DNA from: an uncultured Anaerolineaceae bacterium
Lineage (GTDB): Bacteria > Chloroflexota > Anaerolineae > Promineifilales > Promineifilaceae
DNA: 40,071 nt
NCBI GenBank assembly: GCA_937967805.1
Contig: CALBTC010000136.1
Location: forward strand, 1-40,071
Reading direction: 5' to 3'
In this document: positions 1 through 7,718 of the stretch, one piece after another
Layout of the letters: the number at the start of each line of letters is the position of its first letter
Numbering within the stretch: the stretch's first letter is position 1
Made by a program: the position numbers and the translations under genes
Notes under the pieces: generated by a model
What the model saw: only the letters and a program-made list of their open reading frames with translations
The model's database searches: none
What the model was told of the DNA's origin: nothing

Positions 1-2
1 CC

Positions 3-1175
3 GGCCCCGTCAATATGACCTGGACCGATCAGTTTGGCACCTTCCTCAACCCAACGGGGGGTCTCATCTCCTCCTTTAGCTCCTATGGCCTCTCGCCTGA
101 TCTGGCCCTCAAGCCGGACATCGGCGCGCCGGGCGGCCTGATTCGCTCCACCTACCCGCTGGAAAATGGCGGTTACGCTACTATCAGCGGTACCTCAATG
201 GCATCCCCCCATGTGGCGGGGGCTGCCGCCCTGGTGTTGCAGGCACGGCCCAACACGCCGCCGGAAGCAATGCGGGCTCTCTTGCAAAACAGCGCCGATC
301 CCATTAACTGGTGGGGCAATCCGGGACTGGGCTTTTTGGATAACGTGCATCGCCAGGGCGCCGGTATGGTAGATATCGATGACGCTATTCTGGCCACGAC
401 CAAGATTGAGCCTAGCAAATTGGCGCTGGGTGAGAGCCAGGCCGGGCCATCTAACCAATCCTTGATCATCGAAAATAATAGCAACGTAGCCGTTACTTAC
501 GATTTAGGGCATGTTGGTGCGCTGGCAACCGGGGCAAACACCTTTACCCCCAGCTTCTTTGCCAGCTTTGCTTCGGTTAGCTTTGGGTCTTCTTCCATTA
601 CGGTTCCCGCCAACGGCAGCGCGACGGTGAATGTGACCATCACGGCCCCGGCGACACCGCTGAACGGCATGTACGGCGGCTACATCGTCTTTACACCGCA
701 GGGTGGCGGCTCGATTTACCGCGTACCGTATGCCGGCTTTATTGGTGATTACCAGGCTCCCCAGATTTTGGTACCCACGGCTAATAACTTCCCCTGGCTG
801 GCCAAGTTAAGCGGCGGCTCTTACTTCAACCAGCCCGGCGGCGCCACCTATACCATGACCGGGGGTGATATTCCTTACTTCTTGATGCACTTTGACCGTC
901 ACGTGCAAATGATGAAGATGGAGATATTTGATGCCAACACGGGCAAAGCGTGGCATCTGGCCTTTGCCGACCGGTACCTGCCGCGCAACAGCACCAGCAC
1001 CTCCTTCTTTGCGTTCTCTTGGGACGGCGTCACGACGAAAGGTAACCAATCCATTATTGTACCCGATGGACAATACGTGATGCGCTTGAAGGTGCTGAAG
1101 CCATTGGGCAATGACCTGAATGCTGCCGATTGGGAAATCTGGACGTCTCCGGTCATCACGATTGATCGGCCGTAG
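3..1175 (+). CDS. Subtilisin-like serine protease (peptidase S8), C-terminal part, 5' truncated by window edge
   Basis: The reading frame is open from base 3 at the window edge, so this is the 3' portion of a longer gene. The subtilase catalytic-serine motif GTSMASPHVAG is present, with the active-site Ser codon at 195-197. The Asp and His of the triad must lie upstream. After the protease domain (about the first 110 visible residues) comes a Fn3-like beta-sandwich stretch (roughly residues 150-250) and a further beta-rich C-terminal region, as in Vpr/C5a-peptidase-type secreted subtilases. It is probably exported and degrades protein outside the cell. It has no functional link to the minus-strand operon it faces, and a strong hairpin follows its stop. 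Unlike most genes here it contains no exact ACGGCCGT octamer. The family call is secure; substrate is unknown. Confidence 0.93.
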   Translation, partial: GPVNMTWTDQFGTFLNPTGGLISSFSSYGLSPDLALKPDIGAPGGLIRSTYPLENGGYATISGTSMASPHVAGAAALVLQARPNTPPEAMRALLQNSADPINWWGNPGLGFLDNVHRQGAGMVDIDDAILATTKIEPSKLALGESQAGPSNQSLIIENNSNVAVTYDLGHVGALATGANTFTPSFFASFASVSFGSSSITVPANGSATVNVTITAPATPLNGMYGGYIVFTPQGGGSIYRVPYAGFIGDYQAPQILVPTANNFPWLAKLSGGSYFNQPGGATYTMTGGDIPYFLMHFDRHVQMMKMEIFDANTGKAWHLAFADRYLPRNSTSTSFFAFSWDGVTTKGNQSIIVPDGQYVMRLKVLKPLGNDLNAADWEIWTSPVITIDRP

Positions 1176-1220
1176 TCAGATCAATCGCACTAAACATCTG
1201 AGCTCTCCTGTATAGATAAA

Positions 1221-1262
1221 GACGCTTGGAGCAGGCTTAACCTGCTCCAAGCGTCTCATTTT
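1221..1262. terminator. Perfect 15-bp hairpin between convergent genes
   Basis: The arms 1221-1235 (GACGCTTGGAGCAGG) and 1241-1255 are exact reverse complements around a 5-nt loop, followed on the plus strand by TCATTTT. The hairpin lies 45 bases after the protease stop and 64 bases beyond the end of the minus-strand operon. It can therefore serve as a rho-independent terminator for the protease and, with a poorer T-tract, as a bidirectional one. A weaker imperfect stem (CCAGGG...CCCTGG) occurs at about 1296-1325, next to the minus-strand stop. Confidence 0.8.
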
Positions 1263-1326
1263 GGCAAGCCACGGCTCTGTCTGGCTAGCTGGCGCCAGGG
1301 TCCCGGCCTATCCGAAAGGCCCTGGT

Positions 1327-1935
1327 CTATTTATCCGACAATACCGGTGTCTGCCTTACCAAACTATCGTCCGCCACTTGCGCCACCAGAAAATTGCCAT
1401 AATCTTCGCGTGACAGCGTTGTTTTCATATTTTTGTTCAGCGGCCCAACATACAGGCTGCCGGTGGCCGGTTTGTCTACCAGACGCGGCGCGCGCACAAC
1501 GGTGTAATCCAAGCCGGAGGCCTGGGCAGCATCGGCGATGGCGATGCTCTGTTCATACACCTCTCTGGAGAACGTTTTAATCAAGAACGAGATGACTTTG
1601 CTGGAAAAAGGTGGATCGTCTCCGGCCCGCTTGACGCCGGCACCGGAGGTGATGACCAAGCGGTTGACCCCTTGTTCCTTCATCGCGGCAATAATGTTTT
1701 TTACCCCCGCCAGGTTGGGGGCAATGGCGCTGATGACGGCATCACACCCTTTAACGGTTTGGATTACGGCCGTTTTGTCTTCAACATCTCCCTTTATCAC
1801 GGTCAGCTTCTCATCTTCAACCGCCATCTTTTGCGGCGTCCGCGCCAAAGCCACCACCTCGTACCCCTTGTGTAATGCGGCTCTGACCACATGCACCCCT
1901 GTACGCCCGGTGCCGCCAAAAACTGCAACTTTCAT
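1327..1935 (-). CDS. NAD(P)H-binding protein, atypical SDR (NmrA/biliverdin reductase B-like)
   Basis: This 202-aa Rossmann protein opens with MKVAVFGGTGRTGVHVV, the GxxGxxG dinucleotide-binding loop of atypical short-chain dehydrogenases (NAD(P)H-binding family PF13460). The length fits single-domain members that act as flavin/biliverdin-type reductases or redox sensors. It lacks a classical YxxxK catalytic pair in the usual position, so the reaction is not predictable. It is the last gene of the long minus-strand operon, 55 bp after the NmrA-like gene, with a GGAG-type ribosome binding site just upstream of the ATG. A general redox-housekeeping role beside the catabolic genes is inference. 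Confidence 0.85.
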   Translation of the reverse strand: MKVAVFGGTGRTGVHVVRAALHKGYEVVALARTPQKMAVEDEKLTVIKGDVEDKTAVIQTVKGCDAVISAIAPNLAGVKNIIAAMKEQGVNRLVITSGAGVKRAGDDPPFSSKVISFLIKTFSREVYEQSIAIADAAQASGLDYTVVRAPRLVDKPATGSLYVGPLNKNMKTTLSREDYGNFLVAQVADDSLVRQTPVLSDK

Positions 1936-1990
1936 AATTCATTCTCTCCTTTAACTTCGTATTTCCGCCAACTTGCTTGCGGACAGTCAC

Positions 1991-2872
1991 TCAAGTCCAT
2001 TCTCGATTTTCCCATCGAGGTAAATAATCTTTTACAAACTGCTTCATGCGAGTCGGCTCCCGGTCCAGCATCTGGCGCAGCGTTGGCGTTTGCCGGGCAT
2101 TCTTTCCTGTCCGGGACAGATAGTACACAATCGTCATAAACCCAATCACGTCCCACGTCAGCCCACGTCGCCACATGCGCCACCAATACCTGGGATAAGA
2201 CGGATTGGCATAGGTAATGTTACGCCCCATCACCTCGCTAAAAATCTCGGCCACATCATGAAAATCCAGCAGTTCCGGCCCCGACAAAACGTACGTCTTG
2301 CCGGCGTGTGGCTGTGGATTTTTGATGATGTCTACCGCCACTTCAGCAACATCACGGGCATCGATAAAGGTTGTTTTACCATCCTTGGCCGGAATAAAAA
2401 TCTCGTCGTGATCCATGATGTCTACACCATGTGTGGAAATGGAACGGCACAAATTTTGCATGAAATAGGTGGGGTGCAAAAAGGTGTAGGGCACACCGCT
2501 GGCTTCAATGTGCCGCTCCACGGCGTAATGGGGCACAATTTTTTGGGTGTCTGCCCCAGGCACGGCCACGTACACAATATGCGTGACACCAGCCGCGACG
2601 GCCGCATCAATAAACGGCTTCATGCGCGTGTTCACCGTGCGCGGACTGGGCAGCGGAAACAACAAGAACAATGTCTCAACGTCGGCCAAAACGTCCGGCC
2701 ACGTAGACCGGTCATCATAGTCAAAGCGAACAATATTGGCATTTTCGCCATACTTTTCTATTAGCTTCGGCGGGTTGTGCGCCGCCAACCGGTACGGCAT
2801 TGGTGGATCGGCAACGACTAAATCCGCTACCTGCGCCCCCACATTTCCGGTGGGGCCAATGATGACTAACAT
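1991..2872 (-). CDS. NmrA-family NAD(P)-binding protein
   Basis: This 293-aa protein starts MLVIIGPTGNVGAQVADL, an N-terminal Rossmann GxxGxxG motif. It continues with the NmrA-like pattern (VYVAVPGADT, then the HPTYFMQNL segment) and a substrate-side C-terminal region. Relatives include NmrA regulators, isoflavone-reductase-like proteins and QorB-type quinone reductases. It follows the acyl-CoA dehydrogenase gene in the minus-strand operon. The 84-bp gap between them is filled by heptad repeats. Function could be quinone/enone reduction or NADP sensing, and the sequence does not decide between them. Confidence 0.85.
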   Translation of the reverse strand: MLVIIGPTGNVGAQVADLVVADPPMPYRLAAHNPPKLIEKYGENANIVRFDYDDRSTWPDVLADVETLFLLFPLPSPRTVNTRMKPFIDAAVAAGVTHIVYVAVPGADTQKIVPHYAVERHIEASGVPYTFLHPTYFMQNLCRSISTHGVDIMDHDEIFIPAKDGKTTFIDARDVAEVAVDIIKNPQPHAGKTYVLSGPELLDFHDVAEIFSEVMGRNITYANPSYPRYWWRMWRRGLTWDVIGFMTIVYYLSRTGKNARQTPTLRQMLDREPTRMKQFVKDYLPRWENREWT

Positions 2873-2882
2873 ACAGTTCTCC

Positions 2883-2957
2883 TCGAATCCGTAATCAGTA
2901 AACGGTATTCGGCAACCGGTGAAGTTGACCGAGTACGGTTTACTGGTGACCGATTCT
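2883..2957. repeat. Degenerate heptamer tandem repeat with inverted symmetry
   Basis: Successive 7-mers can be read as GTAATCA, GTAAACG, GTATTCG, GCAACCG, then TGACCGA, GTACGGT, TTACTGG, TGACCGA. The left half is an imperfect reverse complement of the right half (about 17-19 bp with 2-4 mismatches), so the array can fold into a hairpin. It fills the gap between the acyl-CoA dehydrogenase and NmrA-like genes, right up to the former's stop codon. Confidence 0.75.
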
Positions 2958-4153
2958 TATAAAAACGGAACCATTCCCAAACGCAGCACTTCCCGCGTAA
3001 AGTCGCAGGAGTAGCCCATCCAGGCGTCCCGTAGGTATTTTTCTGTTTCGTATTCTTTGGTGGTGCCGTAAGCGCCCAGCACTTCGAGTGCGGTTTGGGC
3101 CGCTTTGATGGCCACATCGGCGGCGTAGGTTTTGGCGGCGGGGGCTTTGAAGGTCACGGCCGTTTCATCTCCCGCATCCACTGCAAAAGCCGCCTGCCAC
3201 ACCAGCAGCCGCGCCGCATCCAGTTCCACCGCTACATCCGCCAGCTTCAACCCCACGGCCTGATGCTCGATAATCGGTTTGCCCCAGCTGACGCGCTCTT
3301 TGGCATAGGCCAGAGCATATTCATACGCTGCTCTTGCCAGGCCAACAAAGTTGGCCGCCAGCCCCACCGTCATGGCCCCCGACCCCATGGCCATGATCAT
3401 GCCCGCCTGCCCTTCATCACCCAGGCGGTTGGCAACCGGCACCCGCACATCATCGAAATAGATTTCGCTGTGATAGGCGCCGCGCATCCCCATCAACTCC
3501 GTTTTGCTGCCAAAGGAGAGACCGGGCGTTTCTTTGGGCACGAGCAAAATGGTGGTGCTGGATTGCGGCGGCTGCTCTAAACTGGTGCGGCAGAGCAAAA
3601 AGTAGGTGCTGGCCACGCCGGCGTTGGTGACAAAGGCAGATTTATTGCCGTTAACGATGTATTGATCGCCCTCCCGTTGGGCATGGGTGCGCATCCCGAT
3701 TTTAGGATCGGGGACGGGGCAAAAGAGGTCAGAGCCGGCCACGCTGGGTTCACTTTGCGCCCCGGCCAGCAAATGCACCTTTTGGCTGCAGAATTTGGGC
3801 AGCCATGTCTCTTTTTGCGCGTCTGTACCGGCGATGAGCAGCAAAAACGGCAGCGACATGGTCAGGTTAAAATAGCTGGAAGCGATACCGACGTCGGCTG
3901 CGCCCAGCTCTTCTTGCACGATGACGTTGTCTACGGCCGTTGCCCCACCCCCACCAAACGCCTCCGGTACCAATAAGCCAAACAATCCCATCTGGGCCGC
4001 CTTGTTTAACATCGGCTGCACCGCCTGCCACGCATCGATCTCATGCCCGGCGCTATCCAGCTTCAGGGCCAGCGGCTTAATTTCCTTTTGGGCAAAATCA
4101 CGCGCCGTTTGCTGTAGCTCTTTTTGTTCATCGGTTAAGGTGAAACTAATCAT
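2957..4153 (-). CDS. Acyl-CoA dehydrogenase family protein
   Basis: This 398-aa protein has the acyl-CoA dehydrogenase fold: an N-terminal helical domain (ISFTLTDEQKELQQTARDFA), a middle beta domain with AGAQSEPSVAGSD, and a C-terminal helical domain with ALAYAKERVSWGKPI. It would oxidise an acyl-CoA at C2-C3 with FAD and pass electrons to ETF. The near-C-terminal YEG(T/S) motif that carries the usual catalytic glutamate is not there: the aligned segment reads MGYSCDFTREVLR. The base may come from elsewhere, as in isovaleryl-CoA dehydrogenase, or the chemistry may differ. It sits between the enoate reductase and NmrA-like genes, with heptad repeats on both sides. Confidence 0.92.
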   Translation of the reverse strand: MISFTLTDEQKELQQTARDFAQKEIKPLALKLDSAGHEIDAWQAVQPMLNKAAQMGLFGLLVPEAFGGGGATAVDNVIVQEELGAADVGIASSYFNLTMSLPFLLLIAGTDAQKETWLPKFCSQKVHLLAGAQSEPSVAGSDLFCPVPDPKIGMRTHAQREGDQYIVNGNKSAFVTNAGVASTYFLLCRTSLEQPPQSSTTILLVPKETPGLSFGSKTELMGMRGAYHSEIYFDDVRVPVANRLGDEGQAGMIMAMGSGAMTVGLAANFVGLARAAYEYALAYAKERVSWGKPIIEHQAVGLKLADVAVELDAARLLVWQAAFAVDAGDETAVTFKAPAAKTYAADVAIKAAQTALEVLGAYGTTKEYETEKYLRDAWMGYSCDFTREVLRLGMVPFL

Positions 4154-4164
4154 GCCACTTTCCT

Positions 4165-4201
4165 CGATTCGGTAATCCGTTATCCGTATTCAGTAACACG
4201 T
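4165..4201. repeat. Heptamer tandem repeat
   Basis: Five consecutive 7-mers (CGATTCG, GTAATCC, GTTATCC, GTATTCA, GTAACAC) fill the 49-bp gap between the enoate reductase stop and the acyl-CoA dehydrogenase start. They belong to the same family as the arrays at 2883 and 15222. Confidence 0.7.
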
Positions 4202-4202
4202 C

Positions 4203-6152
4203 CTAAATTTCTCTGCCTATCCGCTCCCCATCAACGATGGCGTTGTAAACATTGCGGGGCGCAACCGCATCGCCACCGCTGTAGAGCGCAGGCACCTGGC
4301 CCGCCAATTCTTGCATGAGCTGGTTGTGGCTGGCCTTGTTGCCCACGATGACGATGGCGTCGATGTGGGGCACGGCCGTTACCTGGTGGCTCAAGACGTT
4401 AAACAAAAACACCACCTCATCATTTACCTCGACGATGCTGTGTTCCGGGGTCGTCTGCACGTTGTGTTGGGCTAACCGCTGGCGCAGCGGGCCGATGCTC
4501 GTCGGGTCAATCTCTGCGCCTGCCGTAGAGGCAGGCGTGACCCAATTCACCTGATTCCCTTTTTCGGCCAACGTCTCGGCGATGGCCGCCGCTTCAAACT
4601 TGACGCCCAAATCGTAGAGCAAAATAGTTTGTTCGGTGGGCGGATCGCCGTTGAGGATTTGCCATTCGTTGTAGATCGGTTTGTCGCCCGTTTGGGCGAA
4701 GGGCAGCGGCCCCGGCCCGGCTCCGGTGGCAATGATGACCGCATCGGGATTTTCGGCCAAGATGAAGTCGGCCGTGGCCGCTTCATTCAGCCGTACAGCC
4801 ACCCCCAGGCGCCTCACCTGCCTTGCCAAATGGGTGATGATTTGCCCCCACTCATCATGGTGCGGCGCGGCGGCCGCCAGACGAACCTGCCCGCCCAACA
4901 CACCACTTTTCTCAAACAGGATGACGTGATGGCCCCGTTTGGCGGCGACTTCGGCCGTTTTCAACCCCATCGGCCCACCGCCAACCACCACCACCTTTTT
5001 GGGCTTTTCAGCCGGCTTTAACGTGCCCATGCCCCATTCCGCTTCGTGTCCGGCGGCCGGATTATGCACACAGGCAATGGCGTGCAGATTTTGCAACCGC
5101 CCCACGCACTCCTGGTTGCAGGCGACGCACGGCCGTACTTCATCCAGCCGCCCTTCCTGCACCTTATTGGCAAACGCCGGGTCGGCCAAAAATTGGCGAG
5201 CCATCCCCACCAAGTCTGCCTTGCCTTCGGCCAACACTTGCTCCGCCTGTTCCGGCCGTTTAAGGCGACCAAAGGCAATTACGGGCAGTTTGGTTGCTTC
5301 TTTGAGCGACTGCACGGCATCGAGGGCAAAGCCTTGTGGAATAACCATCGGCGGCACTTGCAGCTCCACGCTCATCCAGGTGCCCATGTCGCTGCTAAAG
5401 TAGTCGAGCTGCCCCGTGGCGGCGAACAGTTTGGCGTAGGCCAACGCCTCTTCCAACCCATACCCGCCGGGCATTGCTTCGTTCAGGCAGAAACGGAAGC
5501 CTACAGGATAATCATCGCCAACGGCCGTTCTGACCGCGTTCAAGACTTCCAGCACAAAGCGCGCCCGATTCTCCAGGCTGCCGCCGTACGCATCCTGTCT
5601 CTGGTTATAAAACGGAGACAAAAAAGTGCGCAGCAGACCATCGTGCCCTACTTTCAGCTCCACGCCGTCGAAGCCCGCTTCACGCACGTTGCTGGCCGCA
5701 ATGCCGAACGCCTCAATGGCGGCGGCAAGGTCGGCTTTGTCCATCGCCTTGGGCACTTCACGAATGGCCGGATTGGGGATGGCAGACGGTCCCCACAGCT
5801 CGCGGCGGCTGAACAGGGTAAACGTTTCCAGGCCGTGATGGGTCAATTGGGCAAAGAATTTGGCGCCGTGATCGTGAACGGCCGTGACCCCATCCCGCCA
5901 CAGTTCAACCGACGCTTTACTGGACATATCGACACAGTTTTCACACCCTCCCGTTACGTGCACCGTCTGGCTTTCGCTCACAATCAGCCCCACGCCGCCT
6001 TTGGCTCGTTCTATGTAATAATTTTTCAGGCGAGGAGACGGCCGTCGATCTTTGCTGGCATAAAACGTGACGTGCGGCAGCATCACCAGCCGGTTGCGCA
6101 GCGGGACGTTTTTTAATGTGTATGGTGTAAAAAGAGTTGTAAATTCGGTCAT
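4203..6152 (-). CDS. NADH:flavin oxidoreductase / 2,4-dienoyl-CoA reductase-like enoate reductase (FMN, 4Fe-4S, FAD)
   Basis: The protein is 649 aa from the ATG at 6152 (MTEFTTLFTPYTLKN). An in-frame codon 39 bp further upstream lies in a repeat hairpin and is unlikely to be used. Residues 1-330 form an Old Yellow Enzyme TIM barrel (FLSPFYNQRQDAYGGSLENR). A CVACNQEC...C cluster near residue 340 binds 4Fe-4S, and VVVVGGGPMG near residue 386 begins the FAD/NAD(P)-binding domains. This is the domain order and size of FadH/enoate reductase. It would reduce an activated C=C bond of an enoate or dienoyl-CoA with NAD(P)H. It lies after livF in the operon and suits reduction of unsaturated ring-cleavage products; the exact substrate is not predictable. 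Confidence 0.92.
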   Translation of the reverse strand: MTEFTTLFTPYTLKNVPLRNRLVMLPHVTFYASKDRRPSPRLKNYYIERAKGGVGLIVSESQTVHVTGGCENCVDMSSKASVELWRDGVTAVHDHGAKFFAQLTHHGLETFTLFSRRELWGPSAIPNPAIREVPKAMDKADLAAAIEAFGIAASNVREAGFDGVELKVGHDGLLRTFLSPFYNQRQDAYGGSLENRARFVLEVLNAVRTAVGDDYPVGFRFCLNEAMPGGYGLEEALAYAKLFAATGQLDYFSSDMGTWMSVELQVPPMVIPQGFALDAVQSLKEATKLPVIAFGRLKRPEQAEQVLAEGKADLVGMARQFLADPAFANKVQEGRLDEVRPCVACNQECVGRLQNLHAIACVHNPAAGHEAEWGMGTLKPAEKPKKVVVVGGGPMGLKTAEVAAKRGHHVILFEKSGVLGGQVRLAAAAPHHDEWGQIITHLARQVRRLGVAVRLNEAATADFILAENPDAVIIATGAGPGPLPFAQTGDKPIYNEWQILNGDPPTEQTILLYDLGVKFEAAAIAETLAEKGNQVNWVTPASTAGAEIDPTSIGPLRQRLAQHNVQTTPEHSIVEVNDEVVFLFNVLSHQVTAVPHIDAIVIVGNKASHNQLMQELAGQVPALYSGGDAVAPRNVYNAIVDGERIGREI

Positions 6153-6163
6153 AATCGTTTGCA

Positions 6164-6195
6164 GTAATTGAGTAATTGCCCAATTACTCAATTAC
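6164..6195. repeat. Perfect 15-bp inverted repeat built of GTAATTGA octads
   Basis: The arm at 6164-6178 (GTAATTGAGTAATTG) is exactly reverse-complemented at 6181-6195 around two bases. Each arm is itself a tandem of an 8-mer. It occupies the 52-bp gap between livF and the enoate reductase gene. It could act as an RNA hairpin that tunes expression within the operon, or as a repeat element. A related copy lies at 14411-14458. Confidence 0.85.
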
Positions 6196-6204
6196 CTAAT
6201 TACT

Positions 6205-6909
6205 TTATGTTCCCGCTCCTAAATACCGTGTCTTTATATCCTCATCGGCACGCAGTTCATCCGGCGCACATTCATGCACGATGATCCCTTTATTGAGAAT
6301 ATAAATGTGATCGGCAACAGAAAGCGCCAACGATAAATTTTGTTCGACCAATAAAATGGAAAGCCCATCTTCCTTTAGCTGCTGAATGATTCGGCCGATC
6401 TCCTGAACCAGCATGGGGGCCAACCCTTCAGATGGCTCATCCATCAGCAGTAGCTGCGGGTTGGTCATCAAGGCGCGGCCAATCGACAGCATCTGCTGCT
6501 CGCCGCCGCTGAGCAGCGTGCCTTTGTAATCTTCCCGCTCTTGCAGGCGGGGAAACCATTCAAACACACTGGCCAGCGTCCAGCCCCCCGGACGCTGGCT
6601 GCCCCGTGCCGCCATTGTCAAATTCTCACGCACGGTCAGAGAGGGGAAGATGCGCCGGCCTTGCGGCACAAGGGCAATCCCTTTTTGCGCGATTTTGTTC
6701 GACTTCATCTGCGCCATATTCTTGCCCTGAAACAAAATACGGCCGGAACGCGGGGGGATAAATCCGATGATAGAGTGAACGGCCGTGCTCTTCCCCATCC
6801 CGTTCCGCCCCAACAGCGCCACCACTGAGCCTTGCTCAACCCGCAAAGAAACGCCGCGCAAAACCTGGCTGTTGCCGTAAAAGGTGTGGATATTGTTTAG
6901 TTCTAGCAT
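6205..6909 (-). CDS. livF: ABC transporter ATP-binding protein, branched-chain amino acid type (LivF)
   Basis: The protein is 234 aa from the ATG at 6909 (MLELNNIHTFYGNSQ), which has a GGAAAAGG ribosome site just upstream. The in-frame stretch before it is repeat-derived. It has Walker A GRNGMGKST, the signature LSGGEQQM and Walker B LLLMDEPSEGLAP, with the PSEGLAP wording typical of LivF. It would hydrolyse ATP on the cytoplasmic face of a HAAT-family importer together with LivG and the fused LivHM permease. HAAT systems in catabolic operons often import aromatic acids or amides rather than leucine, and the surrounding genes favour that here. Confidence 0.95.
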   Translation of the reverse strand: MLELNNIHTFYGNSQVLRGVSLRVEQGSVVALLGRNGMGKSTAVHSIIGFIPPRSGRILFQGKNMAQMKSNKIAQKGIALVPQGRRIFPSLTVRENLTMAARGSQRPGGWTLASVFEWFPRLQEREDYKGTLLSGGEQQMLSIGRALMTNPQLLLMDEPSEGLAPMLVQEIGRIIQQLKEDGLSILLVEQNLSLALSVADHIYILNKGIIVHECAPDELRADEDIKTRYLGAGT

Positions 6910-6919
6910 ACCTTTTCCA

Positions 6920-7714
6920 CTATTCGGTCTTCGGTAAACACCTTCCCGTAAATGTCCGTTCACCGATCACCGCTTCTTCCACGCCCAGATAAATCTCGCG
7001 CACCTTCGCGTCATTTTGAATGGCATCCGGCGTGCCGTCGGCAATAATTTGCCCGTAATAAAGCACCACCAGGCGTTCTGCCAGCCCAAAAACCACCTCC
7101 ATATCGTGCGAGGTGAAGAGAACGGTGATGTTTGCCGCCAGATTTTTGATGGTTTCGATGAAGTGGGGAATTTCGTTAAGCGATAGGCCGGCCGTCGGTT
7201 CATCCAGAACGATGAGGCGTGGCCTGGAGGCTAAACCGAGAATGATTTCCAGCTTTCGCTGTTCCCCATAAGAAATGGCCCCCACCGGTTCCAGCCGTTT
7301 TTCCCATAGCTGAATCGACTGCAACAGGTGCCGGGCCTCTTCTTGCACATCCTGGTAGCTGTTGGTGGCGCGCACCATGCTGTAGCGGCTCTTTTTAACG
7401 CCGTGCAAAGCCATCAAAACATTGTCTAATACCGACAGGCTAAAAAAGAGATGGTTGATCTGAAAGGAGCAACCCAGCCCCATGTGGGTGCGTTCCTGAG
7501 CGGAGCAGGTCGTCACGTCTTCGCCAAAGAGATGGATGTGCCCGGCCGACGGCCGTTGCGCCCCGGTAATAATGCTAAAGAAAGTCGTTTTGCCTGCCCC
7601 GTTAGGACCGATGATGGCCACGCGCTCACCCGCATGTATCGTTAATGAGACGTCGTGTAACACTTGCAAACCGCCAAAATTTTTAGATAGTCCTTGAATC
7701 TCTAATGCGTTCAT
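6920..7714 (-). CDS. livG: ABC transporter ATP-binding protein, branched-chain amino acid type (LivG), with repeat-derived tail
   Basis: This 264-aa ATPase has Walker A GPNGAGKTT, the signature ISYGEQRKLEI and Walker B LIVLDEPTAGLS, in the LivG pattern. It starts at 7714 after a GGAGTAAGGG ribosome site, 4 bp after the permease gene, and ends 10 bp before livF. Family members normally finish soon after the EIYLG motif. Here about 18 further residues (VEEAVIGERTFTG...) are encoded by a heptad-repeat tract at 6922-6971, so the tail looks like repeat DNA recruited into the reading frame. The core protein is intact and should be functional. Confidence 0.95.
   Translation of the reverse strand: MNALEIQGLSKNFGGLQVLHDVSLTIHAGERVAIIGPNGAGKTTFFSIITGAQRPSAGHIHLFGEDVTTCSAQERTHMGLGCSFQINHLFFSLSVLDNVLMALHGVKKSRYSMVRATNSYQDVQEEARHLLQSIQLWEKRLEPVGAISYGEQRKLEIILGLASRPRLIVLDEPTAGLSLNEIPHFIETIKNLAANITVLFTSHDMEVVFGLAERLVVLYYGQIIADGTPDAIQNDAKVREIYLGVEEAVIGERTFTGRCLPKTE
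6922..6971. repeat. Heptamer repeat overlapping the livG 3' end
   Basis: The 7-mers ATTCGGT, CTTCGGT, AAACACC, TTCCCGT, AAATGTC, CGTTCAC and CGATCAC run head to tail. The array starts within the livG stop codon and continues into its last ~16 codons, so it is both coding and repeat. It resembles the intergenic arrays elsewhere in the window. Confidence 0.6.
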
Positions 7715-7718
7715 GCCC

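Noticed and set aside
5046..6116. Long plus-strand frame (356 codons) opposite the enoate reductase
   Set aside because: It mirrors a strongly conserved gene on the other strand, has no recognisable domain and is explained by GC-rich codon structure. The same holds for long antisense frames at 26322-27350 and 30723-31736.
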